From contig JBLNDI010000008.1 of assembly GCA_050261495.1 (NCBI GenBank), positions 1 to 59,634 of the forward strand: a stretch of DNA of 59,634 nucleotides. Direction: 5' to 3'. Origin of the DNA: JBMNKL01 sp050261495. GTDB taxonomy: Bacteria > Bacillota > Clostridia > Acetivibrionales > DTU013. Shown piece by piece: positions 24,947 to 32,630 of the stretch; position 1 is the stretch's first letter, and each line of letters starts with the position of its first letter. The notes under the pieces are model-generated. The model was not told the DNA's origin, did not search any database, and saw only the letters and a list, made by a program, of their open reading frames with translations. The translations under genes were made by a program, and so were the position numbers.

Positions 24947-25993
24947 CTAAAGCTTTAAAATCCGCTCTGCATTTTTCCGGTATACTTTTTCGAGGACATC
25001 CGGTTCCAGACCCAGGCCGTATATTTTCCAGCGCCCCAACGATGGCAAACTACCGTAATCATAGTCAAAATACTCGTCCCAGGTCTCAAGAAACCTGAAA
25101 TAAACCGAATAGAACTTCCTTATATCCGAGTCCGGGAACAGGTCGCTTCCGAAGAGAATCCTGTCCTGATAGCAGTTGAAGAATTTTCTCGCCGTATATG
25201 GCTGTCTCCCCAATTCGCTGATTCTTGCCGCAATGTCGACATGCATATTGGGGAAGCGGTCCAGGCTCCGGCAGACATAAGACAGATCTTCCGAACTCGA
25301 GCCTACATGCGCGACTACAAATGTTGTATCCGGATTGCCTCCGATAATGTTCTCCTGCATTTCCATAAGCTGCTCATATGTGTAAAACTCCGGCTTGCAG
25401 AAAGACCAGCCAGGTACCTGCTTCAATACTTCATACTGTTCGTTAAACCTGTCTGCCGTCTTAAAAAATGCTCTCAAATCAGCTATATGAATGACGATGG
25501 GCAAGCCGAACTCCCCGGCGGATTTCCAGACCACGTCAAGCCTGGGATCATCAAGCCTGACATATTTCCCATTGCTGTCCTTTAAGCCCAGGCCAAGGTT
25601 TTTCCATACCTTAATCCCCCTGACACCGTTTTCCTTCATGCGTGTCATGGCCTTCACCACATATTTCTCAAAGCCTTTATCCTCAAAAAGGCTGAAGTCA
25701 ACATACCCGTAAGGTATGATAAAATCTTCATACGGACGTATCTTTGCCATGATTTTATCCCAGTCTCCCGCCCATTCAAGCACCACTATTTTTATGATAG
25801 ACATCTGCTGCAGCTTCTCTACAACCTCACCCATATCGTATGTCGCCAAAAATTCTTCGCCCAGCAACGCCAAACCCAGGTGACAGTGCATATCTATAAC
25901 AGGAAACGCAGGTTTTTCTACAATGTGTTCCTCGACCACCAGCTCGCTTCTGGGACAGAACTCATCGAGGTATAAACGTTTATTTTCAGACAT
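24947..25993 (-). CDS. Amidohydrolase-2 family metal-dependent hydrolase
   Basis: 348 residues from the ATG at 25993 (GGAGG 4 bases upstream). It has the family signature VIDMHCHLG at about residue 32, KVWKNLGLGLKD with the carbamylatable or metal-site Lys, PIVIHIADLRAF, VVAHVGSSSEDLS and ILFGSDLFPDS with the last Asp. Members hydrolyse lactones and C-N bonds or decarboxylate ring acids, for example dicarboxylate lactonases. In a sugar operon a sugar-lactonase role is plausible. It sits between the ABC permeases and the NagB-like gene. Function beyond the superfamily is inference. Confidence 0.8.
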   Translation of the reverse strand: MSENKRLYLDEFCPRSELVVEEHIVEKPAFPVIDMHCHLGLALLGEEFLATYDMGEVVEKLQQMSIIKIVVLEWAGDWDKIMAKIRPYEDFIIPYGYVDFSLFEDKGFEKYVVKAMTRMKENGVRGIKVWKNLGLGLKDSNGKYVRLDDPRLDVVWKSAGEFGLPIVIHIADLRAFFKTADRFNEQYEVLKQVPGWSFCKPEFYTYEQLMEMQENIIGGNPDTTFVVAHVGSSSEDLSYVCRSLDRFPNMHVDIAARISELGRQPYTARKFFNCYQDRILFGSDLFPDSDIRKFYSVYFRFLETWDEYFDYDYGSLPSLGRWKIYGLGLEPDVLEKVYRKNAERILKL

Positions 25994-26018
25994 ATTTACC
26001 TCCAATAACTGCGGAAAT

Positions 26019-26873
26019 CTATGCTTTCATACCGCTGATGGCGATGCCGGATATCAGCTTCTTCTGTCCTGCAATAAAAACTGCCAGCATTGGTATGGTA
26101 ACCAGAACGGCTCCTGCCATCAGAATATTATATCTATTCGTGTAGCCCGGCATAGCGTTGAGCGTGGCAAGACCGATAGCCAGAACCGACACCTTGTCGG
26201 AATTTATAACAATTAAAGGCCATAGCAGCGAATTCCAAGCCCACAATACAACAATAATGCTTAGTGCAATAATTCCGTTCTTGCACATCGGCAGTGTAAT
26301 ATTCCAGAACAACCGGAAAACCGAACAGCCGTCAATTTTCCCGGACTCTTCTATTTCCCTGGGAAGTGTCTTCATGAACTGCACCAGGAAAAATGTGCCG
26401 TAAGCGCTGGGCAGGCTGGGTATGATTATACCCTTGAAAGTATTCAGCCATCCAAGCTTCTGTACAACAAGAAACCTGGGTATGAGCGTCATCTGCTCAG
26501 GCACCATTAATATGCTGAGAATCAGAAAAAAGAAGAATTCCTTGCCCGGAAACGACAGTCTGGAAAACGCATAGGCGGCAAGCGAGCAAATGGCCAGTTG
26601 TCCGAATGTCAATACAGCGGTCACAAATATTGTATTCAAAGTATACCTGCCAAAACTGAACCGGTTGATAACAACGGCAAAATTCTCAAACTGTATTTTT
26701 TCAGGCAACCATGTTATCGGATATTTCAGTGTTTCGGGAAACGTCTTGAAGGAAGTAAGCACCATCCATAGAAAAGGAACGGCCATAACAACGACTCCAA
26801 GAAGCATCCCGGAATATGCAACTGTTTTTCTAAAGCGGCCCTGATTCCTTTTTAGCGTCGCTTTAACCTCCAT
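26019..26873 (-). CDS. Sugar ABC transporter permease, MalG type
   Basis: 284 residues from the ATG at 26873 (GGGGG 8 bases upstream). It has six membrane helices and the conserved cytoplasmic loop EEsgkIDGCSvFRLFWnITLPmcK (the EAA motif, about residues 178-200) that contacts the shared ATPase. It partners the MalF-type permease 12 bp upstream and the lipoprotein binding protein. No ATPase gene is present, as is common for CUT1 systems that share an MsmX-like ATPase encoded elsewhere. Confidence 0.92.
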   Translation of the reverse strand: MEVKATLKRNQGRFRKTVAYSGMLLGVVVMAVPFLWMVLTSFKTFPETLKYPITWLPEKIQFENFAVVINRFSFGRYTLNTIFVTAVLTFGQLAICSLAAYAFSRLSFPGKEFFFFLILSILMVPEQMTLIPRFLVVQKLGWLNTFKGIIIPSLPSAYGTFFLVQFMKTLPREIEESGKIDGCSVFRLFWNITLPMCKNGIIALSIIVVLWAWNSLLWPLIVINSDKVSVLAIGLATLNAMPGYTNRYNILMAGAVLVTIPMLAVFIAGQKKLISGIAISGMKA

Positions 26874-26885
26874 ACCATACACCCC

Positions 26886-27824
26886 CTAATCATAATGAAC
26901 CCATCGTTTCTGGATGGTGAATTGAACCGCCGTTACTACCGCAATGATGATGAACAGGAATACCGCTTCAGTAGAAGCATAACCCATCTTGTATAGAGAG
27001 AAGGCCTTCTCATAGATACCGTAGACCATTGTCCTTGAAGCTTCCACAAGATTCCCGTAAGTCAACTGGTTGACCGTAAGCATAAAAATCACATCAAATG
27101 CTTTGAATGCTCCTATAACGGAGACAACAAGCAGGAAGAATATATGAGGGGACAGAAGCGGCAGGGTTATCCTGGTAAACTTCGCCCATTCTGATGCTCC
27201 ATCCATATCACAGGCTTCATAATATGATACCGGTATATTTTTCAGCCCGGCAGTAAGAATGATGATATTATAGCCCAGACCCATCCATATGCTTACGATA
27301 ATAATGGAAGGCATGATAAACCTCGGATCCCCGATCCACACCGGCCCTGGCAGTCCAACCAAACCAAGCAGGTAGTTCACTATTCCGTATTTGGAATTAA
27401 GCAGCCAGGCCCAGACCATGGCAACCGCAGTCGGCATTGTCACATTGGGAAGAAAATATATCGTTGTAAGCGCCGACCTTCCTCTAACTATCTTGTTTAG
27501 CGCATTGGCAATCCATAGGGAGAGCACCAGGGTCGTCGGTACGGTTCCAAGTGTATAAACTGCGGTATTTGTCAGTTCCCTAGTCAGCCTTTTATCTTTG
27601 AAAGCCTGAATATAGTTCTCAAAGCCAACAAAACTTCCTGGTTCAAGACTGGTCCAATCGGTCAAAGATATATAAAAGGTAAACAGGATCGGCCCGATAA
27701 AGAATACCAGGACACCTATTAACAGCGGCGCTATAAAAGAATAACCGTAGATCCATTCAATATACTTGTTTCTTTTAAAAGCAGTAGTTTTCCCGATTGC
27801 ATTTTTTACAGCACCCGTATCCAT
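26886..27824 (-). CDS. Sugar ABC transporter permease, MalF/UgpA type
   Basis: About 312 residues with six membrane helices. The start FIAPLLIGVLVFFIGPILF is typical, and the EAA loop is YYEACDMDGASEWAKFTRIT. Two starts, 27833 and 27824, lie beside the AAAGGG ribosome site; the latter has the better spacing. It forms the transmembrane heterodimer with the following permease. A large hairpin separates it from the binding-protein gene upstream, so it is probably translated from the same message at a lower level. Confidence 0.92.
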   Translation of the reverse strand: MDTGAVKNAIGKTTAFKRNKYIEWIYGYSFIAPLLIGVLVFFIGPILFTFYISLTDWTSLEPGSFVGFENYIQAFKDKRLTRELTNTAVYTLGTVPTTLVLSLWIANALNKIVRGRSALTTIYFLPNVTMPTAVAMVWAWLLNSKYGIVNYLLGLVGLPGPVWIGDPRFIMPSIIIVSIWMGLGYNIIILTAGLKNIPVSYYEACDMDGASEWAKFTRITLPLLSPHIFFLLVVSVIGAFKAFDVIFMLTVNQLTYGNLVEASRTMVYGIYEKAFSLYKMGYASTEAVFLFIIIAVVTAVQFTIQKRWVHYD

Positions 27825-27897
27825 TCCAGCCATCCCTTTCCTGGTTTGCTCGCTTTAACTCCACTGATCATCCGGCCTCATACCTTCAGCAGCATTA

Positions 27898-27949
27898 TTC
27901 CCCCAGGGTGACGGCCGGTACGCCGGCCGCCACCCGCCTTACCGGGGAA
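27898..27949 (-). promoter_or_regulatory. Very stable intercistronic hairpin between binding protein and permease
   Basis: A 13-bp stem (27906-27918 with 27923-27935; one G-U in the RNA) has a 4-nt loop, and a second outer stem TTCCCC/GGGGAA (27898-27903 with 27944-27949). No U-tract follows. Such structures after a binding-protein gene protect its mRNA and lower the permease yield, as in malE-malF. Confidence 0.7.
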
Positions 27950-27962
27950 AGACGCCCTGTCT

Positions 27963-29288
27963 CTATTTTGAAAGCTCTGCATTCATATTGGCTTCAGCTT
28001 CTTTCAACGCATCTTCCACGCTCATGGAACCGTTCCACACCTTATCCAATGCATTATACATTGCCGTCTCCACAGCAGTGGAATTCTTTAATGCGACAGG
28101 GAAAGGCTTTCCATATTTCGCAGCGTCTATAAACACTTTAAGATCAAGCATCGGGAATTGTTCCAGCCATTTGCCTTCCATGCCCGCATATGCAGGGATT
28201 ACCACGCTGGACTGTATTTCATTTGCCTGCTTAGATGCGAGGAACTTTACAAATGCCCACGCCTGCTCGGGGTATTTTGTTTTTGCGTCAATAGCATATC
28301 CCAGTCCGTGAAGCACACATGCCCTGGTCTTCTTCATCGGCAAGGGCGCTATACCCAGTTTGTCGCCCAATGCCTCATATATTGGCCCCACATACCATGA
28401 ACCGAAGGTGATCATTGCTACCTTTTCACCCATGAAAAGCGTATAGGAGGGAGTCTCAACCAACTCACTGTATGAAGGTGAAACCTTGTACTTGTTCATA
28501 AGATCTGATATGAACTGTACGGTTTCAATATTCTCGGGAGAATTAATGGCGGATTTCATTCCGTCCGCGGCAAAAAACTCTCCGCCGTTCTGGAATATGA
28601 AGTTGCCAAGACCTGTCTGAGCATATGAGTCGGCGGCAAATCCATACTGTGAGCCATCAGGTTTTGTAAGTTTCTTCGCCGCGTCAAGGAATTCGGTCCA
28701 GGTCCACGTATCGTCGGGATATTTCACGTTTGCCTCATCAAACATAGCCTTATTGTAAAACAATGCAATTGAGTCATAATCCTTAGGCATTGCGTACAAC
28801 TTGCCTTCGTATGTATACAGGTTTTTAATGGCTTCAGGATAGACACTCATGTCCAGACCTTCGGCGTCAATTTTGTCCTGCAGCGGCATTGCCAGGCCGG
28901 CAGGCAGATATTCCACCGCATGGGGCGCGTTCAGTTGGTAAACATCCGGACCGGCACCGCTCGGCAGGGAGGTCTGGAGTTTGGTCCAGTAATTAGCCCA
29001 TGGAACGACAGTGGTCTCTACTTCTATCTGTGGAAAAGCTTTCTTGAATTCTGCATATATTGCGTCCTGTGCTTCTTTCTGCGCTTCATTCCAGTAATAG
29101 TATGTCAGCTTCGCCGCTTCAAGTGGCTTGGTTTCTTCAGCAGCCTTTTCATCAGAAGAGGTGTCACTTTCGGCTGCTTCTTTTGTTTCGGTTGTTTGTC
29201 CGGTCTCAGCCGGTTTTGACGTACATCCTGCAAATACCCATGTAAGCATAACGACACAAAGCAAGAGTAAAACAAATCTTTTAATCAT
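27963..29288 (-). CDS. Sugar-binding lipoprotein of a CUT1 ABC transporter
   Basis: 441 residues from the ATG at 29288 (GGGGG 7 bases upstream). A lipoprotein signal ends VFAGC with Cys22 as the lipid anchor, followed by a Thr/Glu/Lys-rich tether (about 23-55) typical of Gram-positive surface lipoproteins. The body is a group 1 solute-binding fold: LTYYYWNEAQKEAQDAIYAEF, WANYWTKLQTSLPSGAGPDVYQL and later AWAFVKFLASKQANEIQSS. It captures an oligosaccharide outside the membrane. It is the first gene after the DeoR-type promoter and operator. The ligand is not predictable beyond the GH4 enzyme in the operon. Confidence 0.92.
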   Translation of the reverse strand: MIKRFVLLLLCVVMLTWVFAGCTSKPAETGQTTETKEAAESDTSSDEKAAEETKPLEAAKLTYYYWNEAQKEAQDAIYAEFKKAFPQIEVETTVVPWANYWTKLQTSLPSGAGPDVYQLNAPHAVEYLPAGLAMPLQDKIDAEGLDMSVYPEAIKNLYTYEGKLYAMPKDYDSIALFYNKAMFDEANVKYPDDTWTWTEFLDAAKKLTKPDGSQYGFAADSYAQTGLGNFIFQNGGEFFAADGMKSAINSPENIETVQFISDLMNKYKVSPSYSELVETPSYTLFMGEKVAMITFGSWYVGPIYEALGDKLGIAPLPMKKTRACVLHGLGYAIDAKTKYPEQAWAFVKFLASKQANEIQSSVVIPAYAGMEGKWLEQFPMLDLKVFIDAAKYGKPFPVALKNSTAVETAMYNALDKVWNGSMSVEDALKEAEANMNAELSK

Positions 29289-29321
29289 TTTCAATCCCCC
29301 TCTGTAATTCATTATATGTTC

Positions 29322-29350
29322 ATTATATAAATGCTTATGCTCAATGTCAA
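29322..29350 (-). promoter_or_regulatory. Perfect sigma-A promoter of the DeoR-linked sugar operon
   Basis: Minus strand TTGACA (29345-29350), 17-bp spacer, TATAAT (29322-29327), both exact consensus. So strong a promoter before a transporter operon implies tight repression. Confidence 0.85.
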
Positions 29351-29364
29351 GTAATTATGCTCAA
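29335..29364 (-). promoter_or_regulatory. Direct-repeat operator candidate for the DeoR regulator
   Basis: TTGAGCATAA occurs twice on the minus strand (29355-29364 and 29335-29344), with starts 20 bp apart so both lie on the same face of the helix. The copies flank the -35 box. DeoR-family repressors commonly bind direct repeats at such positions. Confidence 0.65.
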
Positions 29365-29435
29365 TTTTTATTATTTTGATAATATTTGCGCATCTACCGG
29401 TTCGCATACAATTTTTTCTGTGCAAATTAAAATAA

Positions 29436-29458
29436 CCTCCGTGTTAAAAAATCGGAGG
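29436..29458 (-). terminator. Probable terminator of the deoR-type gene
   Basis: CCTCCG/CGGAGG stem with an 11-nt loop, followed on the minus strand by TTATTTTAATTT. The imperfect U-tract suggests partial termination between the regulator and the operon promoter. Confidence 0.6.
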
Positions 29459-29498
29459 CCGCACAAGGATTTAAAAAGCAAAAAGTATGTCCGGAGTG

Positions 29499-30272
29499 TT
29501 ACACAGTTATAATTTTAACTCCCATTTCAAGTATTTTTGCGCATATGGTTTCATCTACCTGCTTATCGGTTATTATATAATCCACACTGCTAATCGGAAT
29601 CTGAGGTGTAAGAGTAACTTTTCCAAATTTCGTGTGATCGGTAATGACAAAAACCGTTTGGGCGTGCTTCATAAGCTGCTTTTCAATTTCAGCCTCAAAG
29701 CAGTTGGTTGTGGTCAATCCATACTCCAGCGATATGGAATCGGTGCCGACAAATGTCTTTTCAACAAATGCGTTCTCCATAAACTTAACCGCCTTCGGTC
29801 CGACCATTACGCCGCTTACCGATCTTACCGTCCCCCCGACTACCTGTACTTCGATATTCGGATACTTATACAATTCATAAGCTGTAGCAATGGAATTAGT
29901 TATTACCACCAAGTTCTTTGCATTTGACAACAGCTTGGCCAGTTCAAGCACGGTAGTGCCTCCTCCAAGCGCGATAATGTCGCCGTCATTGATGTATTTC
30001 CTCGCCTCTTGTGCAATTGCCTTCTTTAAATCCATATTGGTCACACGTTTTAAATCAAAGGACTCTTCCGCTTCATCAACTTTTATAGCACCGCCGAAGG
30101 TGCGAAACAGTTTCCCCTGGTCCTCCAGCATCTTTAGCTGGCGTCGGATGGTTGATCCGGATATTCCAAAATACCTCGAAAGCTCATCCACAGTAACAGA
30201 CCCGTTCTTCTGGAGCATCCTGAGTATTTCCTGCTCCCTTTCCTCTGCAAAAACACGCTTGGGGTTTCTCAT
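29499..30272 (-). CDS. DeoR/GlpR-family sugar-phosphate-responsive repressor
   Basis: 257 residues. The N-terminal winged helix is EREQEILRMLQKNGSVTVDE with YFGISGSTIRRQLKMLEDQG, and the GAI-turn follows in RTFGGAIKVDEA. The C-terminal DeoRC domain (RpiA/NagB-like) has GDIIALGGGTTVLELAKLL and VFVITDHTKFGK for binding a phosphorylated sugar effector. AGAGGTGAAAA precedes the ATG. It lies just upstream of the sugar operon in the same direction and most likely represses it at the direct repeats around 29335-29364. The effector would be a phosphorylated intermediate from the PfkB/NagB-like steps. The upstream leader carries an ATTGTCTTAT-type repeat at 30319 and 30343 that could mark autoregulation. 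Confidence 0.9.
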   Translation of the reverse strand: MRNPKRVFAEEREQEILRMLQKNGSVTVDELSRYFGISGSTIRRQLKMLEDQGKLFRTFGGAIKVDEAEESFDLKRVTNMDLKKAIAQEARKYINDGDIIALGGGTTVLELAKLLSNAKNLVVITNSIATAYELYKYPNIEVQVVGGTVRSVSGVMVGPKAVKFMENAFVEKTFVGTDSISLEYGLTTTNCFEAEIEKQLMKHAQTVFVITDHTKFGKVTLTPQIPISSVDYIITDKQVDETICAKILEMGVKIITV

Positions 30273-30459
30273 TTTTCACCTCTAAAGGAATATGGTATTA
30301 TTATCCTATTGCTCTATTATTGTCTTATTATCGGGTCTTATCATTGTCTTTATAATATTTAATCACTTTATTCAAAATTTTTCAACAGTTATTTATAATT
30401 GAGCGTTTTTGATAATAGGGAGCCGCAAACCAAAAAGTAGTTCCAAGCTCATATACATG

Positions 30460-30479
30460 GTGTCATGTTTACTTGACAC
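30460..30479. promoter_or_regulatory. Inverted-repeat operator candidate for the XRE regulator
   Basis: GTGTCA (30460-30465) and TGACAC (30474-30479) form a 6+6 palindrome with an 8-bp centre that overlaps the -35 box. The half-site element ACTTGACA recurs at 30518-30525, just before the ribosome site. Confidence 0.5.
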
Positions 30480-30501
30480 ACCGATTGAAAAATAGTATGA
30501 T
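30473..30501 (+). promoter_or_regulatory. Sigma-A promoter of the XRE/membrane-protein operon
   Basis: TTGACA (30473-30478), 17-bp spacer, TATGAT (30496-30501). Confidence 0.8.
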
Positions 30502-30537
30502 AAATAATGTAAGGTTAACTTGACAAGGGGAATTTGT

Positions 30538-30744
30538 TTGAAAAACAGGGTTAAGGAACTTAGGGAACAATACGGATTAACCCAAAAGCAATTAGGCCAA
30601 AAAGTCAGTGTCTCCAGGCAAGCGATTAATGCAATTGAAACAGGTAAATTCGACCCGTCTATTTGGCTGGCGTATGATCTGGCTAAATTCTTCAATTTAT
30701 CTATTGAAGAGTTATTTAACTTTGAGGAGAGTGAGCGGAAATGA
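30538..30744 (+). CDS. Small XRE-family HTH regulator (Cro/CI type)
   Basis: 68 residues from a TTG start at 30538, with AAGGGG 7-8 bases upstream. Nearly the whole protein is one helix-turn-helix domain: KELREQYGLTQKQLGQKVSV then SRQAINAIETGKFDPSIWLA and a short tail ending IEELFNFEES. This is the YozG-like group that usually sits before a small membrane protein gene. The TGA overlaps the ATG of the next gene, so the pair is translationally coupled. Autoregulation through the palindrome at its promoter is likely. What it senses is unknown. Confidence 0.88.
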   Translation: MKNRVKELREQYGLTQKQLGQKVSVSRQAINAIETGKFDPSIWLAYDLAKFFNLSIEELFNFEESERK

Positions 30745-31196
30745 AAATCTTAAGAAATCCCGGAATAAATGCATTGCTGGTTTCCGTTGTTTCAGCCATA
30801 TATGCTTTCATATTTATTTTTACATCTAATCATATCGAATTTGTCAGACTTCTTTCACATGCGAAAACTTTGAGCAGTAGTTTTTGGAATAGTTGGTCGT
30901 CCTTTATAATCAACGGCGGCATGAAATACGTCGGATACGCCATAATAGCGATAACCATTGCTATTGTTGCTCTAACAGTATTTAGGAAACAAAAATATGA
31001 TGAATATCAGGTCAATATTCTGGCAAGAGGTTTTATAATTGCCGGCGTTATTACGGTTTTATTGCTTCCGGTTGCTTTGATTTTAGTGTTAAGCGATAAA
31101 AACTATGCTATTGAAAGCATGTTTCTGCTTTTAACAGCTCAATGGTTTGGCGTATTGATTGTTGACCTGGTTTACTCAATAAAATACTTCCGATAG
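30741..31196 (+). CDS. Four-helix membrane protein paired with an XRE regulator
   Basis: 151 residues, four hydrophobic helices (about 10-30, 58-78, 92-115, 122-145) and no enzyme motif. After helix two comes a short Arg/Lys-rich cytosolic loop (FRKQKYDEYQ), as in the DUF2178/DUF3796-like partners of YozG-type regulators. It overlaps the XRE gene by 4 bp. A decayed second copy of its first 60 bases or so is found at about 33602-33720. Function unknown. Confidence 0.75.
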   Translation: MKILRNPGINALLVSVVSAIYAFIFIFTSNHIEFVRLLSHAKTLSSSFWNSWSSFIINGGMKYVGYAIIAITIAIVALTVFRKQKYDEYQVNILARGFIIAGVITVLLLPVALILVLSDKNYAIESMFLLLTAQWFGVLIVDLVYSIKYFR

Positions 31197-31308
31197 GCAT
31201 CTTTAAACATATTCCGGAATCATAATAAAGACATGGAAAAAAGAAAAAAGCTCAATAACAAAAGGCGGCTGTGCTTGTGAGCTTTACCAAAACGAGCCTG
31301 AACATGGC

Positions 31309-31565
31309 TCACCGGTATCCAAGCTCATGGCAAAGGTCAAGATACAGCTTCAGCGCTTCCGCAGAAACGTCATGGGTTAAGGGTTGCCAATCTGCAGGAA
31401 ATAGCCCCCGCACATGCGCCCGGTTTCAACCATCCTCTCCACCATTTCACGGATTTCATCCGGGTTGTTGCGCATTAGCACACGCACGTCTCCTTCTCCG
31501 GACAGAAAAGCATCGGGGTATCTGCGCGCTATGGCTCTAAAATCAGTATACGGTTCCGCTATTTT
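31309..31565 (-). pseudogene. URO-D-family protein remnant, C-terminal, frameshifted
   Basis: On the minus strand one frame reads KIAEPYTDFRAIARRYPDAF and continues through SGEGDVRVLMRNNPDEIREM to MCGGYFLQIGNP before a stop. After a one-base shift near 31375-31385 it continues LTHDVSAEALKLYLDLCHEL and ends at 31309-31311. The pattern of IREMVERMVETGR followed by a GGY segment and a final helix is that of uroporphyrinogen decarboxylase/corrinoid methyltransferase relatives. The upstream two thirds of the gene are missing: at about 31555 it meets a fragment of an AraC-type regulator on the other strand. It is not a copy of the intact URO-D-family gene at 38381, whose C-terminus is different. 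Confidence 0.6.
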
Positions 31566-31631
31566 GCTTCACTTTTTAAGAAATATTATGGCATGACCCC
31601 CAACGAGTTCAAAAACCTTTACAAAAAATGA
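31554..31631 (+). pseudogene. AraC-family regulator remnant, last 25 codons
   Basis: The frame reads FRYFASLFKKYYGMTPNEFK and ends at TGA 31629-31631, the classic second helix-turn-helix and tail of AraC/YesN-type regulators. No upstream sequence of such a protein remains. It overlaps the end of the convergent dehydrogenase gene by 13 bp. Its 5' side joins the URO-D remnant, which marks a deletion junction. Confidence 0.65.
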
Positions 31632-32614
31632 ACGTTATGGCTTCCTGCATAATCCGGGTTTAATATGTATTTTGGAATCCTTCCGGATAGCACGTCATGG
31701 ACATTTGTTACCGCCACTTGCCCGGCTGCTTGAAAAGACTGAATGGTAGCCGAAGCTATATGGGGAGTTAAAATTACATTTTCCATTTTCAGAAGCTCGC
31801 TTGAATTATCCAGGGGCTCAAATTCAAAAACGTCCAGCCCGGCGCCGGCTATAATCTTTGCCTTCAAAGCATCTACCAGGTCAGATTCATTTACAACTTT
31901 CCCCCGGCTGGTGTTAATAAGAAACGCAGTTGGTTTCATTTTTGACAAAAAGCTTTTATCTATAAGACCCCTGGTACTTTCCTGCAGCGGGACGTGCAAG
32001 CTCACATAATCGCTTTCCCTGGCGATAGTATCCAGGTCGGATCGTATCGCGTTGTACCGCTTCAATACATCATCGGGTACTGCAATGTCATATACAAGCA
32101 AACGGCAATCAAACCCCATAAGATATTTCGCCAAACACTGTCCGATTTTCCCGAAGCCGACCAGTCCCACGGTCGAACCTTCAAGCTCTCTTCCAAGCTG
32201 CGACGGATCCCAGACTCCTACTTTCATGTTAGCATCATGAATTACTAATCTTCTGCCAAGAGCAAGCATCATTGTAAGAGCATGATCAGCCACCCCTCCG
32301 GACATGGAATCCGGTGTGGTCGTAACCGCTATGCCGAGCTTTGTTGCCGCTTCAACATCCACATTGTCGTATCCGACCCCAAACCGCGACAGTACTTTCA
32401 ATGTGCCGCTGAGTTCCTCCAAAACAGCTTTACTGTAGGGCTCAATGCCGGCAATTATAGCATGGAAGCCTCGGCCGTTTTCTATTGATTCACTCTCGGC
32501 ATACCTTGCCGCAGGTTTCCAGCTAACGGAATAACCCAGCTCTTCGAGCCGTTCGGCAATGCTATTCAGCCTGCTGTTATATTTTGAAATGGTTATCAGC
32601 ACTCGCTTTTTCAT
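31619..32614 (-). CDS. D-isomer-specific 2-hydroxyacid dehydrogenase (SerA-like)
   Basis: 331 residues from the ATG at 32614 (AAAAGGTG upstream). It has the NAD-binding loop VGLVGFGKIGQCLAKYLMGF, LINTSRGKVVNE and the catalytic Arg, Glu and His positions (NTSRG, AGLDVFEFEPL, LTPHIASAT). FGVGYDNVDVEAATKLGI is the usual N-terminal hinge. It reduces a 2-keto acid or oxidises a D-2-hydroxyacid; substrates include phosphoglycerate, glyoxylate and sugar-derived keto acids. No C-terminal ACT domain is present, so it is probably not a regulated serine-pathway enzyme. It is 16 bp after a nucleoside hydrolase gene in the same direction, and the link between the two is unclear. Confidence 0.85.
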   Translation of the reverse strand: MKKRVLITISKYNSRLNSIAERLEELGYSVSWKPAARYAESESIENGRGFHAIIAGIEPYSKAVLEELSGTLKVLSRFGVGYDNVDVEAATKLGIAVTTTPDSMSGGVADHALTMMLALGRRLVIHDANMKVGVWDPSQLGRELEGSTVGLVGFGKIGQCLAKYLMGFDCRLLVYDIAVPDDVLKRYNAIRSDLDTIARESDYVSLHVPLQESTRGLIDKSFLSKMKPTAFLINTSRGKVVNESDLVDALKAKIIAGAGLDVFEFEPLDNSSELLKMENVILTPHIASATIQSFQAAGQVAVTNVHDVLSGRIPKYILNPDYAGSHNVHFL

Positions 32615-32630
32615 ACCGTTCACCTTTTCG

